NCBI GenBank assembly: GCA_022702545.1 | Contig: JAHRBC010000001.1 | Location: 2,480,001 to 2,544,000, forward strand | DNA length: 64,000 nucleotides | Source of the DNA: Phycomyces nitens | Lineage: Eukaryota; Mucoromycota; Mucoromycetes; Mucorales; Phycomycetaceae | Direction of reading: 5' to 3' | Part shown: positions 34,388 through 46,478 of the stretch, in pieces | How positions within the stretch are numbered: the stretch's first letter is position 1 | Layout of the letters: the number at the start of each line of letters is the position of its first letter | Notes under the pieces: model-generated | Told to the model about the DNA's origin: nothing | What the model saw: the letters and a program-made list of their open reading frames with translations, nothing else | Database searches by the model: none | Made by a program: the position numbers and the translations under genes

Positions 34388-35797
34388 AACCAGAGAAATC
34401 TATTACACATTTTATTTTCTATATATTTTGTATACATTAGGGATATTTGTAATACAACATATACAACAATCCTGAAAATTAGTGCAAAAATTCCACCATG
34501 AAAATGTGCAATCTTTTTCCGATTATGACCAAATGATTTATGAAAAAGGTGTTCACTGGGGCATGGTCTGTGTTTTACTATATGTCACCATTGCCTCGCG
34601 CCTTTGACATCAGATGCCCACGTCAATATTCATTACACAGAATGATCTTGAGCAAAACATTACTGGTCAAACCCAATCGATTACAAGCACTTTCAGCTAA
34701 ACATGAGCAAAATGGACTCTATCCAAAACGATCTTGACCATGATCTTGGCCATCCATTTCTCGAGACAATATTTCCAAATATCGGCCAAAGCAAGGCCAA
34801 GAATACAAAAGTGTATTTGTACTCTGCTGGGTGTACATTTTAACAATAGCAGGCTTTTTTTTTGTACCCATGCTGCTGAATCACATTCATTGGTTTGTTT
34901 AGTCTCCAAGACACTATGATTGCCGAGTCAATATATGTATCTAGTCAGACCACTTCTTTAAACCTTTCCTTGCCTTTTTTAACCTACACACTGGACATTA
35001 ATTTTGTTTTGTTTTTTTGTTTAAAAATATCCAAAATCACACCATTACAAAATTAGTTTTCCCGAATGAGCAAGCAAATATACCAATGTTTTGTATATTC
35101 AATTGTATAATGGTCCGTACCTATATTTATTATACTAATTTATCATCAAATTTACAGGCATATATCACTTGCTTACTAATAAAAGATATTAATCATTAGA
35201 AATCTATTGCGGAGGCAAGTATTAAATCTTTGAGAATCAACACTTAATTGTACATTCCACAAGCGTATATTTGCAATAAAAAGATTTATTTATATACATA
35301 TACACACTTTCAATGTTCTTTAAACATGTACAAATACAGCATCCAGATTTGTGTCTAAAAAAATATGTGATATTATAGAGATGTTTGGGAGAGATTTTCA
35401 GCTACCATGGCAGTAAATTTACACTTTTTGTAAAGACTCTTTTTCACTAATCTGTTTTTAAAATAAACCAATCAACTATACTTTAGCTGTGATATTATAA
35501 CACCGAATATGATATTGGCTTGAATACAATGTTTTTACTTTAAATTCAGACAATATTAGTTTTTTTCTGGACGAATCAAAATTAGTTTTTAGACATTTTG
35601 CTTACCTTTTTTAGACAAAAAAGAGTTGGGTTTGAGAAAGGAAATGTTTGTGCAGACTTTAGCTGTAAAAATCTAAATCCCAAAAAAGGGAAATCATGTT
35701 TGTTACGGCAATGTAGTGAAAATAAAACCATTAATTGCTTCTCCAAAATGCTTGAGGGCGACCGTGGCCGCTGATTATGTTTCTTGGAATCTTGTAG
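34388..35797. other. Unassigned sequence
   Basis: Frames at 34540-34737 and 35582-35836 are short and have no recognisable motif. Nothing else seen. Confidence 0.45.
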
Positions 35798-36148
35798 ATG
35801 ATTTTCAGAGCATTGGCAAGCAAGAACGCTATTCAACCCAACGTAGGCTTATGTAAAGGACATTTCAGTACAAAATCATTAGATAACAATGCAAAATTGA
35901 TTCGACATTTCGTACCTTTGATATTCGGAATTCATCCACATAAAAGAGCAAAAGGTCGCCAAAGAACACCAGCGACGCTTAAGCCAAGACCCTTGATCTT
36001 AACCAAACGAGATGGTTGGTACTTTGTTTCTAGTCTGGTCAATCTTCTATGGCCCCAAGTATCTGTTTGCTCTTCTAATAAAACAAAACATGAATATATA
36101 TACACGATGATTATAATCCAAGTAATTTATGAACCTCCACTTCAGTAA
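35798..36148 (+). CDS. Hypothetical protein with mitochondrial-presequence-like start
   Basis: The start MIFRALASKNAIQPNVGLCK is rich in Arg/Ala/Ser without acids early on, like a mitochondrial targeting peptide. It is followed by a basic tract (HPHKRAKGRQRTPATLKPRP) and LILTKRDGWYFVSSLVNLLW. A GTATCT donor follows WPQ at 36059. The possible downstream acceptors give an immediate stop, so the true C-terminus may be near there. No family recognised; coding status uncertain. Confidence 0.3.
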   Translation: MIFRALASKNAIQPNVGLCKGHFSTKSLDNNAKLIRHFVPLIFGIHPHKRAKGRQRTPATLKPRPLILTKRDGWYFVSSLVNLLWPQVSVCSSNKTKHEYIYTMIIIQVIYEPPLQ

Positions 36149-37018
36149 AGGCACAGGACATAACGAAAACAAGCGTGGAAGTATTGGTCTTTTCTCTTTT
36201 TGTTTTCCCTGTGCATCTTGTCGTGTTCTTTCTTTCTTTCTCATAATTCTAGACAACATGGGAACATACGCCCCAGGAGAGGCATACAGGCTTACAAGCG
36301 TTACAGGCTTAGGCATATATGTTGACAGCAAACCGGTACAGATCTTTTCAATAGTTGGCTTTTCATTGTTGTAAATTTCTGGAAGTTTATCTGGCCAGAC
36401 CAGAGTCCATCCACAAACGTATTGATATTAGTATTTTTTGATTTTTTGTCTCCTTCTTTTCATATTCTGTAGGTCTCTTATGCCTTGTACCAACTATAGT
36501 ATGTGAATTGTTATTAAATATATTGCTATTGTATCTTCATGTCATTTATGTACATAAGTACATATATTTACCATAAGTCCATGATGACCTAAAATGTTCG
36601 CCTTGACTATTTCTTTTCTACGCTTCCAAACCCTTTTTAGTATATCATGGATTTTTTATCTAAACATTTATTTTATAGGTAAGTGGTATTGTTAGAAAGT
36701 AAGAGGGAGGAGTATAAAGATATGAAGTTGTGCTGTAGGCAGGAAAAATGCACCGTTATTTATATTTTGGGTTTATTTGGAAATACGTGGAGACTATATA
36801 TACATATGTCAAAAATCCAAAACATTTCCCAACTTGTCTCAATCTCAAGTAGAAACACTGTATTACATACCATTGGGTATAAAATATAATTAGACAGGAA
36901 AGTGAAAGCTCATTATTTTAGCATATGCATATATATATTTTTATTTCTAAAATAAGAGTTGTAGAAACTCTGAATCTCCCAAATGTCTATTATTTTCTGC
37001 GCTTCTTTACAAAGATAT
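36149..37018. other. Spacer, no gene recognised
   Basis: AT-rich, with the end of the mia40 transcript at its right side. Confidence 0.5.
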
Positions 37019-37738
37019 CTAAAACCATGAAGAGATCCAGGACATTGTCGATTGAGACTCTGACTCTTCAAGGACTGAAGAAGGAGTAAAATTGGCTGCA
37101 GATTCGGATTTGCTGCCGTCTTGTGACTCTGCCTGCAATTCTTCCACCTTGGATTCAACAATCTTTTCTGCAACCTTTTCACCTTCCTTGTCGTCTTCGT
37201 CGTCATCGTCATCGTCAATTTCATCGCCATAAACATCAGGGTGTCTACGGAAACAGTCCTGCATGTTCTTGAACTTTTCTACACAGTCGACACCCTTTGG
37301 TTCAGCCTCGGAATAGACAAAGCAACTGAAGGCAGCCTTGAAGTCATCGCCACAAGGTCCATTGGCCATACCACCCAAACCTTTTTGTTCATATTTTTTT
37401 TAATTATTTTTATTATTTTTATATTTTTTTTATAATTATTATTATAATTATACGTTTGATTGATAATTATAATTAGTATACAAAATTTGTACAAGAAGTA
37501 TAAAAGGGGTTGTAAGGATAAATCCAATATTCAGAATAGTTTAAAAATAAGATGAGAAAATAGGAAACCTACATGGACAATCCCAGTTGATTTCGCCAGT
37601 TTCGGGATCGTAAGCTGCTGCTTGGTCATTCTCTTCTGGCTCGGCTGATTTGACTGGTTCAACAGGTGTTTGGTTGTCGACGTATTCCTTGTCGACAAAT
37701 AAGACAGTGTCTTTTCCTTCTTTTGTTCCAAATGACAT
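37019..37738 (-). CDS. mia40: Mia40 / CHCHD4 intermembrane-space oxidoreductase
   Basis: Oxidises incoming cysteine-rich precursors in the mitochondrial intermembrane space, with Erv1 as partner. Exons 37573-37738 and 37019-37380 give 175 aa. The redox motif CPC lies in [17 protein letters not shown] and is followed by two CX9C pairs ([11 protein letters not shown] and [11 protein letters not shown]), making the CHCH helical hairpin. The C-terminal region is very acidic ([17 protein letters not shown]). The intron interrupts the second Cys codon of CPC (T|GT). No N-terminal membrane anchor is present, so this is the short, soluble, animal-like form rather than the anchored yeast form. A second in-frame ATG lies 9 nt upstream (37747). 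Confidence 0.95.
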
Positions 37739-37908
37739 GATATACAAAAAGAATGTAAAGAAGTGTCTGGGGGCGTTTTTTTATTGTTTTGGTACAATGA
37801 CGTGTGACTGTTTAGTTATGACTTTTATGAGACTTGCTGAGTCAGCTAATCAAATCGTGAAGGGATAGATTGTAGTGTATTTCAAAGCATAGTTATCTCA
37901 ACAGACAT

Positions 37909-38162
37909 TAGGTAAAAGTATTTTTATTGGTGGGTGTGTCAAGGCCTGGTGCCTGTAGGTATATAGGCCACCCATGAGAACGAAAAGAATAATTGAAAAT
38001 ATATAAAATGAATAATAAAAAAGAAACCCCTTAATACTGAGAGAAAAGAACCAAGGCATACGAATGAAAAGAAAAAAAGTAATTGTGCTTGACACGGAAT
38101 GACAGATAGAGAAGTCAACGAGAAGGAGAAGAGAGCACAGAAAAAACCCCTAGTGGGGGAAA
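37909..38162 (-). mobile_element. 3'-end fragment of the LINE family
   Basis: 254 bp, homologous to the 3' UTR of the copies at 25745, 56946 and 60020. Flanked by an 11-bp direct repeat TCAACAGACAT (37898-37908 and 38163-38173). Heavily 5'-truncated; non-coding. Confidence 0.85.
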
Positions 38163-38864
38163 TCAACAGACATCATTCGTTCATCTGTCAACAAAGTTTG
38201 GATAATTTTGTCCAATCACATTTGTATATTAAGCACATACAGATATCTAATTGGCAGATGAGCAAATGATATTTATGAAGCTTGTGTTGTATGGAATACA
38301 CTATAGGAAATGTAAAGCTTATTGTTATGACACAGTGCTGTTTTTGTTTTTATTAAAATGCCTGTCTTGTTCAAATATATCTAATAAAGTAACCAATACA
38401 TTTAGAAATGCAACCAGGCTATGGGTTATTTGTGTATATATAAAAGACTTTTTCAGTGGAACTTGTTTTGAATGAATCGCCTATTGGGATTTCTGACAAT
38501 ACTGACCCCCTCCCCCCTATAAATAGCATGCTGTACAATCGAGAATATTTGTATTGCAGGTACCTGTAAATCTTGCCATTTCATGTTTAACACGATCCAT
38601 TTCAATCACAATTCTAAATACTGCAGACTTGGTTTGTACTATAGCCTAGAAACCATTGTTACAATCATACAAGGACAAACAGCGATCCTTTGGTCATCAA
38701 GATGATGATGATGATGATGATTAGAAATGAACCGTTGTAATCTAGAGTAGATAATCGAGATTTAACCTCGCAAGGTCGGAAAGTGGCGTTTACAGTCAAA
38801 AATGCTATAAAGAATATCAAGAGAATGCAACTTTGTTAACCAAGGGAAAATAGCCAAATCATCA

Positions 38865-39311
38865 TTGGGGGCACGAGGAGAGAGAGATGGACCCTTTGAA
38901 GATGAGGGGAGCTTATTTGCCAAGAGGACAAGGATAAAGTGTAAGAAGCCCCCAAGGTATGACCACAAAATAGCCCAGATTGTGGCCCTATTGAGAATCC
39001 GTGGGTTTGTTTGGACGGTTGAGGCCAAGGGCATTTCTGCCATGATTGATAGGTTCAAGAAGCTTCAGGGAGTTGGATCTCGGAATTCACAAGTGCTAGA
39101 AAGATGGAGACCAAATGATGACTTGGTATGGGGTAAATGGTTGGTTTTAATGAATTCTTTCAACATGTGCTCGACTCATTTTGAGATTAAGGATGTTGTA
39201 AGAGGTTGTATTCTTGATTTGGGTGAATCTGAAAATGATACGCTTTATTGGTATGAGTCTGTAGATGTATGGTTTTTATTAAATATATATATATGTATAT
39301 ATTCTCTGTAA
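38865..39311 (+). CDS. Unrecognised open frame, coding status uncertain
   Basis: 148 codons containing KKPPRYDHKIAQIVALLRIR, GFVWTVEAKGISAMIDRFKK and DDLVWGKWLVLMNSFNMCST. The first half looks protein-like (a basic helical region); the last 20 residues run into low-complexity sequence. No known domain seen and no clear promoter. It may be a fragment of a mobile-element protein. Confidence 0.3.
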   Translation: MGARGERDGPFEDEGSLFAKRTRIKCKKPPRYDHKIAQIVALLRIRGFVWTVEAKGISAMIDRFKKLQGVGSRNSQVLERWRPNDDLVWGKWLVLMNSFNMCSTHFEIKDVVRGCILDLGESENDTLYWYESVDVWFLLNIYICIYSL

Positions 39312-39390
39312 ATGCGTGCAAGCATGCATGATCAGATAGAATCGAATGTGAATGTGAGTGTGAATGTGAGTGAGGTGCATACATGTAGAG

Positions 39391-39401
39391 TAATAATAAT
39401 A

Positions 39402-39439
<38 letters not shown>

Positions 39440-39440
39440 T
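39391..39440. repeat. (AAT)n microsatellite
   Basis: About sixteen AAT units with one interruption, 0.5 kb downstream of the kinase stop codon. Confidence 0.9.
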
Positions 39441-39965
39441 AAAATAATTAAAATAATAAAAAGCCAAGGATTTCAATATCCTTGGATGCAAAAATAAAAA
39501 TAAAAATAAAAATTGAAAAAGAAACTTGAATGCTTGGTGGATGAGAAGATAATAAGAGAAAATGAAATGAATTGGTTATGTACGGATAATGGTAAACACA
39601 GATTATAGAATGGAAATAAAAACATAGGATATTTTTTTTTAGATTTTGAAGAATATAAAGGGATTAATATAAGATCATGAAAGTATAAAGAAAATGTGCA
39701 AAATATGTGAGTGTGGAGAATGGATTGTTTTTTTTTCTTCTTCTTTGGAGTGAATATGTAGAGGGGATGAGAAATGAGATAAATAGAAATGTGATGTGAT
39801 GAGGGTTCATAAGGTAAAAGGATTACTTACTTTTTTGTTGTTTGTGAATTAAAATGAAGCTTAAAGTGAAGGATAATGAAACATGCGACGATAGAAATAA
39901 ATCAAAAATATATAGGAAAATGCTTGTGGGTTATTGGGTTTTTGTTCATTTAGTTGGTTTGGTGC

Positions 39966-41120
39966 TTAGAATTCCTTGAGCCATGGGTGGGTGAGAATCT
40001 GATGAATGGTAGGTCGGTTGCTAGGCGACTGTTCAAGCATAGAATTGACCAAATGCATGCATTTTTGTGAGACTCTGATCTTGGGTTGAGCATATCGACC
40101 CGAGAGTGTCATGTGGGGACTATGGAAGGGAACCTCGCCAAACAGAATTGTGTAAAGTAGTACGCCAAGGGACCAGACCTCGGCAGGTTCGGCACGATAC
40201 AGTTGGGATTGCAGAATCTCGGGCGATGCAAAGGAAACAGTGCCATAGAACTTCTCGAATAAGCATGGTCTGTTCTCTCCATAGTGTCGAGGCAAGATAA
40301 CAGCCGAGCCGAAATCAATGAGCTTGACTTGGTAGTTTCTGTCAATCACAATGTTTTCGTCTTTGATGTCTCGGTGGCACACTCCTAGTCTATCAAGATG
40401 GGCAACACAGCTAGCAATCTGTCGAAAGATGCTCTTTGCCAAGGGTTCATCAAAGTTCTGATGTTGCTCGATGCATTCAAATAAGTCACAAGAAGATCGA
40501 CGGCCAAAGATCGTGTCGGGCTGATATAATGGAGCATCAAATGAGAGGATACTCGAGTCAGAATGGTTTGAAAAGGTAGGTGAATGAGCGAATGTTGTTG
40601 GTGGTGTTGTGGGAGGTGTCATCATTGATTTAGCGTTCTGTGTCTTGGCAGGTGCCCATTCACTGCCATGGAGTTCCATCACAAGGTAAAAGAAACTCTC
40701 GTCCTGATAAGAATCAATGTATTCAATCATATTTGGGTGTCTGACATGCTTGAGAACATAGATTTCCATTGGGATAGGTCCCATCTGGGGATCTCTAATC
40801 CAGGCACTGGCTGGCACTTTGTCACGGAAGATGAACTTGACTGCACGCTCGATCCCGGTCTGGCGCTCGTAGGCTGACAAAACAAAGCCAAATCCTCCAC
40901 TACCGAGTTCTTGACCGAGTGCATACTTTGCCAGGAAATCAGGCGAGAGATAACGGTTTCGAAGGTGTTGGGATGACAGTGTTTCTTGGACATTTTGTTG
41001 AGGTGTGCAAGGTGGTGATGGCATTGAGTGAGATTCGTAAGAAAGAGGGTGGATTGAGATTGGGGGTAAGACTGGCTTGGGAATAGTACGATAGTTATAG
41101 AGCTGAATAGGTGAAGTCAT
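39966..41120 (-). CDS. Ser/Thr protein kinase, PAS-kinase (Psk/PASK) type catalytic domain
   Basis: Single exon, 384 aa from ATG 41120 (MTSPIQLYNYRTIPKPVLPP). The catalytic core is complete: GSGGFGFV (glycine loop), AVKFIFRDKVP (Lys), MEIYVLKHVRHPNMIEYID, HRDIKDENIVID (catalytic loop), KLIDFGSAV (DFG), FYGTVSFASPEI (activation segment) and VWSLGVLLYTILFGEVPFHS. These tracts resemble PAS kinases, which couple nutrient state to sugar and glycogen use. The protein has no room for a PAS domain: the N-terminal ~65 residues are Pro/Ser-rich. A ~55-residue Ser/Thr/Pro-rich insert sits after LVMELHGSEW, between the lobes. Confidence 0.85.
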   Translation of the reverse strand: MTSPIQLYNYRTIPKPVLPPISIHPLSYESHSMPSPPCTPQQNVQETLSSQHLRNRYLSPDFLAKYALGQELGSGGFGFVLSAYERQTGIERAVKFIFRDKVPASAWIRDPQMGPIPMEIYVLKHVRHPNMIEYIDSYQDESFFYLVMELHGSEWAPAKTQNAKSMMTPPTTPPTTFAHSPTFSNHSDSSILSFDAPLYQPDTIFGRRSSCDLFECIEQHQNFDEPLAKSIFRQIASCVAHLDRLGVCHRDIKDENIVIDRNYQVKLIDFGSAVILPRHYGENRPCLFEKFYGTVSFASPEILQSQLYRAEPAEVWSLGVLLYTILFGEVPFHSPHMTLSGRYAQPKIRVSQKCMHLVNSMLEQSPSNRPTIHQILTHPWLKEF

Positions 41121-41873
41121 TTTGAGATGAGCAATTAAGTTAAAGAAGATGTAAATCAATTCAACAGACAAACAAATATATATATATATGCGTATCTGTA
41201 TTTACAACCAACTTAAAGTCATCAGAGCTTATTGAAATATTTTAATGAGTATTAACAGAGGGGTTAGGGGAGGTGAAGAAATACAATTCTAGTCGGGATT
41301 TACAGGGGAAAGTAGTAAGTAAAATAGTGCAAAATACTTATACTTCAATAGGAGTCTCTACAATCCTTTTGTTTAAAGGCAAGCTTCACAAGTCTCCATG
41401 AGCATGATTTGTTTGAATGTCATAATATAATGAGGACTAAAATCGAAAAATGGAAACGACTCCTTTGATCTGGAATGAATAAACACACACACTTTACACA
41501 AGATTAAAAACCGTCGATTTATCATCCTCTACTACCTGTAATTGTCCTTATCTCCCATTTTTATATTCCATCTCCCTGTTCTCCATCTATACTTCTTTAC
41601 TATAATTTCCTTCCATATAAATACTCTGTAGCCACTCCCCTTTGATTGTGTCTGTAATAATAACAATTAATCAAAGAAATAGTTACAATTATAGAAAAAT
41701 CGTTGTCTTATTCTTTTTATCACCATAATTCAGTTAATATTTGCTAATTAGCAAATATATATAAAGTATTTTTATTGATCAACAAAAATTCGATGCTCTC
41801 CGACCATAAGCGCTGCTTATTCCAACGATCATAAATGTTCTCTCGTAATAAAAATAACAATATAATAAAAAAC
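41121..41873. other. Kinase promoter / mannanase 3' spacer
   Basis: Holds the upstream region of the kinase (TA repeat near 41176-41190) and the mannanase 3' end. No gene seen. Confidence 0.6.
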
Positions 41874-43776
41874 TTATTTCTCAAGTCCTCTCATGTTCTT
41901 GCAAAAGTTCTTGATAACCTTGACAGTGGAGTCCTTGTCATAGACACCATACCAGCCCCTCGGTTCATGAGGTGGATCTATCAAAAAGACAAAGAGGGAG
42001 TTAGGATATATAGAAAGAAAAAGGGTTTCCACGATTAATTTGCTAAAAATGGCACATATCCGAGTATGACAGTTGTCTTACCACCAAGCCAGACCATTCC
42101 ATGCGAGTTGGGTTGATCTGTTGATCGGCCAATACCACTGTAAGCCCAGAAGTTCGATCCCGAAAAGGTCTTGGTCTTTGCGAGCTTAAAGATATGGTCA
42201 TAGATAGCCTTGTAATAGGTGTCCTTGTGGGTGGTGGTGGTCGAAGGGTCGTACTTGTAGGCCAGGTCCTCAGGCTTCTTCCAGGCATCACGGGCCATAC
42301 CAAATTCCTCCATTACAATAGGCTTAGCGATCTTGTTGGCCCAGCCGGCTCTCGAGTCAATGTACTGATGAGCATAGGCAACAGCACCATCCAAACTATT
42401 GGGATCAGTGGCATTGTAGATACCCCAGCTAGAAATAGAATAAAATCAAATTAGTAGGTGGATTAATACCAATATTCAATTGATCATCCCAATATACATG
42501 TATATAAAAACCATCATTTTACACGCGTAAATCACCAATAGACACATTGTGTGTTCACGATGATAGCGTGTAAAGACAACCATGCGAAATATTTCCAAAT
42601 AAAAAAAGGAGAAAAATAAAGGAGAAGGGAAACTGAAGGGGACTTTTGTGTGTGTATATGATTGGTAAAGTAGCTATAATTATATTGATGGTGGTACAAT
42701 AACCATAGAAACGAGAATAGGGATTTTTGATGTAGGAAATAGATTGTTTGTCAACTTACTTTTCAACCCAGCAATGGCAGGTGCAATAATCAACGCTGTC
42801 GGGAGTATGGGCATTCATGAAATCGAACTCATCAACCTTGCTTTCGATACCGGTGGTAGTGAGCTGAAGGGGAGATCCTTTCTTGATCGCGTCGGCAGTC
42901 TCTTTATACCACCATGCAGGGCCCAACTGAGGCTCATTTGCAATCTGCCACGACATAATCACAGGATCTTCACGGTAAATCTTTCCGTTGACGGTGTTGC
43001 GACGGGATTGGACAGTCTCGATATGCTTTCTGTACATCTTGTTGACCTGAGGGCTCACGGAGCTATCATTGTAGAAACGGGCAGCAAACTGGGTAAAGCC
43101 ATCCCAGTCGTTAGCGATGTTGGGGTAAGGAATGGTCTCATTGTTGGTAACCCAGGCAATGTATTGAGAGAATCTAGAGAAAATGTTAATATCAGATCAG
43201 ATCAGCTCAAATAAATATAAGTATATTTACCCTCCACTCCAGTGCCAAAAGTTGCTCATGGTCACTAATGAAACGTTAGTCAAGGTCCAATGCTTTCAAT
43301 TGCCAAGAATACTTACTGACAGCCGTCATGTTGTAGCGATCCATGGTATCCAAGAGGTAGTCCAAACCAACAAAGATGGCCTCATTGTACTTTCCAGGCG
43401 ATGGCATCAGAGATGGACGCATACGATAAGGCTGGTCGTCTGGGCCCTCTGAAGAGGCCATGACACGAAGGTTGTTGATACCCATGCTTGCCATTTGCTG
43501 GATTTCCTTGTTCATACGAGCGCGGTCGCCACCATTGCAGTCATCAGCACCCAAATTCATGCCCTGCCAGTAATTGGCTCCTGCAACATAGTAGGGTTTT
43601 CCGTAGCGAGTGAACCCCTGGCCGTCAACCTGGACGAACGCGTCTCTTGGAGCAGGTGAATTATGATGGTGATTATGGTGACCATGTCCCTCACTGCCAG
43701 CTGAACATCCCTCGGCACCGAGCAATAGTCCGACCGATATGGCAAGAGTATAGTAAATAAAAGGTCCTGCTTTCAT
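41874..43776 (-). CDS. Secreted GH5 mannan endo-1,4-beta-mannosidase
   Basis: Extracellular hydrolase of beta-mannans. Five exons (43317-43776, 43231-43264, 42760-43173, 42082-42428, 41874-41977) give 452 aa; phases agree throughout. MKAGPFIYYTLAISVGLLLG is a signal peptide, followed by a His-rich stretch (GHGHHNHHHN) before the catalytic domain. GH5_7 signatures: YYVAGANYWQGMNLG, MSNFWHWSGGFSQYIAW, SWQIANEPQ (acid/base Glu), HCWVENWGIYN, PIVMEEFGM (nucleophile Glu) and WLGDPPHEPRGWYGVYD. Exon 2 is only 34 nt. Intron 4 is long (331 nt). An adjacent Cys pair (CTCHC) and a C-terminal NFCKNMRG are present. Confidence 0.93.
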
Positions 43777-46478
43777 CAATGACCAAAAGAAGAAGGGGAA
43801 TAAAGGAGTATGTTTGAAGTTCCAAAGAATGAAGTTGTTGGTTGTTGATTTCTGTAGAAAATCTTGATCCTATATATACTAGTCTTGCTCTCCAAGATTT
43901 TTCAGTATCTTACAAGTGACATGTCTGGTGTACCAAAACCATCGTTTAGTACGTCGCTGGAAAACTTTGGTCTGCTTTACCCGCTGGGAATCTCAAAATT
44001 TGTAATACATTTCATAACAGCGCAGAATTTCAAAGTCCAGATCATTCCATGCTGATAGATTATTGGGATCTCCTTATGAAAAAAAAAGGGAGTATTACAA
44101 TCTATTCTCTCAAAGAAATCCACACAAGATTTGCTACTACGGTGGATTTCTCCTATGAAATTCATACAACCGAAATTTCGGCCAAATGGACTTTTTAGCG
44201 ACAAATAACATTGAAATTATAAATAATAGACCCCACTCCCTTTTTATGCTGTCGAAATATAACCTTGGAACTTTAGGAGTGTTGGTATCAATTGGTTCGC
44301 ATACCTACCAGATCCCAATCTTATTCGTTAATCAGACACCTCTTGTCATGGCACAAGAGCATCAATCGATTGATTCCCCAGACCCACATTTTTGTCCGAC
44401 ATGATGTTTTATTAATATTTTAATTGTGGGGCTCATTTGGATTTTTTGGGATTTTCTTGTTAAAGGTTTTTGTGTAATTTTTAATGTCCAAGTGAACGTG
44501 AATATTATAAGTCTGAACTTTATGATGGAGTTGCAAAATTGACACCTCTTCTTCGAGGACTGTTCCGTGGAAACCCTTTTTTTTGATATTATATAGTTGT
44601 GTATATTTGCCAATGGGTGTAGCACATAAGATATGGTGTAATCTACAGATTGGCTGTAGAATCTGACTAGATTGCTCTCGTGTCCTTCCATTCAAACCAA
44701 TCCAGATTATTCAACAAAGGGAAAACAATCGACCATCTAGTGTGTTGAGTGTGGGCATCACACATCATTGAGATCATTCTAGTGTTTAAAACTGTGAACA
44801 AAATTGATGGGACCATATTGCTCAATAGTATACGAAAATATTGTGCACAGTAATATCTATTTTGAACAAGGTTGACCACTCTAGTGCTCCTTTTGTCTTT
44901 ATATCTATCAATATCAGTTTATTAAGGATAATGGCTCTAGTCCACAAGGTACACACCCACAAGAATATATCCCTATTTTCCCCTAGGCCTTTCATCGGTA
45001 ATCGGACTCTGTCCTAGATCAAAAAGGAACATCTCATTGTGAGCCCCTGTAAATCCTTTTTGATCAATAAGTATACCCTAGACAAAGGGTATGATGGATA
45101 AAAAACAAACCTTGTTTGAATAATAACTAGAATATAAATTATTTCTACAGTCGAGAAATCCTATTCATTATTCTGCACTAATGAATTATGCTTTTTACTC
45201 CTTGTAAACAGCTTTATTTTTATGCTGTCCTCCCAAATGATTGATTACTCCCAGATTGCTTGTCATTTATGCATCAATGCTTGATATATTTTGATTACCT
45301 AACATTGATAGAAATACCACAGCCACTCTCTCCGATCAATTTATTATAGTAGTCTAGCAGTAGTTGAGTACTACGGTCTTAAAATAAGCATGAGATTCTT
45401 GTGCGACTATTTTGTGTTGAATGGCTTGTAAGAGTGAATGTGGTGTGTTGAATTCAGATATTAAATATATTTTTATTGTTGTTGTGGGATTCTGGATAGT
45501 AAAAGCGCGACACCTGTTTGACCAGGATTATAATTGTAATCGTAATTGCAATGGTCATTATCGCTCTTTTGATGGAATTGAATGCGTGATGAGTTTCCTC
45601 CTTGATCCTGAATATCGGAAAAACTAGAGTCTTGTCAATAGTATTCAGGTTTATTGATGGTTGACAAACAGATCGAAGCTTAATGTTAACCAAATGAAGT
45701 TACCAGACCAATCATAGTTTAGGTACCTGTAAGCTGATTTTTTTTTTAAAAAAAAGAAAAGCCAGATCTATACCACTCGAAACATTCAGCACGGTTTTAC
45801 AGAAAGAACCGTGCAACTTGCATTGGTTGGTGCATAAGCTTTGAGATTCCCAACCCAACCATGAATTGTCTAAACCAATGGCAATACTCTGGCTATTTCC
45901 ATCAGAAACCACTCTAAAGTGCTCTTTGAGTCTAAATAGTCAATAGAGCAGCAAGGGGATGCACCAAAGAGTGCTAGTTGTCTATAGAACCTGATCTTCA
46001 CATCAGAAACGTTTGTTTTCTAATCGGCCAGTATTAGATTGACAATCTTTGTGCTCAACTGATCATGGCTCTCCTCAAACCATACATCTCCTAACTATCC
46101 AACGCACAGACCTTTGATGCACCCCAAGGTTCGTGTATAAATAAACGGATTTTTGGATGTAGCTATTAATTAATGGACACCAACCAATAAATGTATATTA
46201 TGAATGTTTAGGAGTAAAATTTAAATAGATAGATAATAAAAATAAAAAGCATTGTGTAGAATGTACAAAAAAACAAGGTGAATTATCAGTTCACCAAGCT
46301 CCACTTGATGCTTTATTAAAAAAAGAGGGGTTTTTGGAAGCGAGTTATTGAAATGCAGTTGTAAAATAAAATAAAATAAAGATAAAGATAAAGGGTGAGA
46401 AAGGAAGCATTCTTTTTGAATCTGCTTTTTCTTTTGTCTTGAAAAAACACATTTTTGTTTTCTGGTGCTTTCTTCATT
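43777..46478. other. Gene-poor spacer of 2.7 kb
   Basis: Left side is the mannanase promoter. No coding sequence recognised on either strand. Notable only for the hairpin at 45017-45065 and a 12-bp palindrome CCGAAATTTCGG near 44170. Confidence 0.55.
45017..45065. repeat. Perfect 12-bp inverted repeat with 25-nt loop
   Basis: GATCAAAAAGGA (45017-45028) pairs with TCCTTTTTGATC (45054-45065). No gene adjoins it, so a terminator role is unlikely; it may be the end of a small repeat. Confidence 0.7.

Noticed and set aside
38699..38720. ATG repeat as a coding start
   Set aside because: A short (GAT)n microsatellite followed at once by stops.
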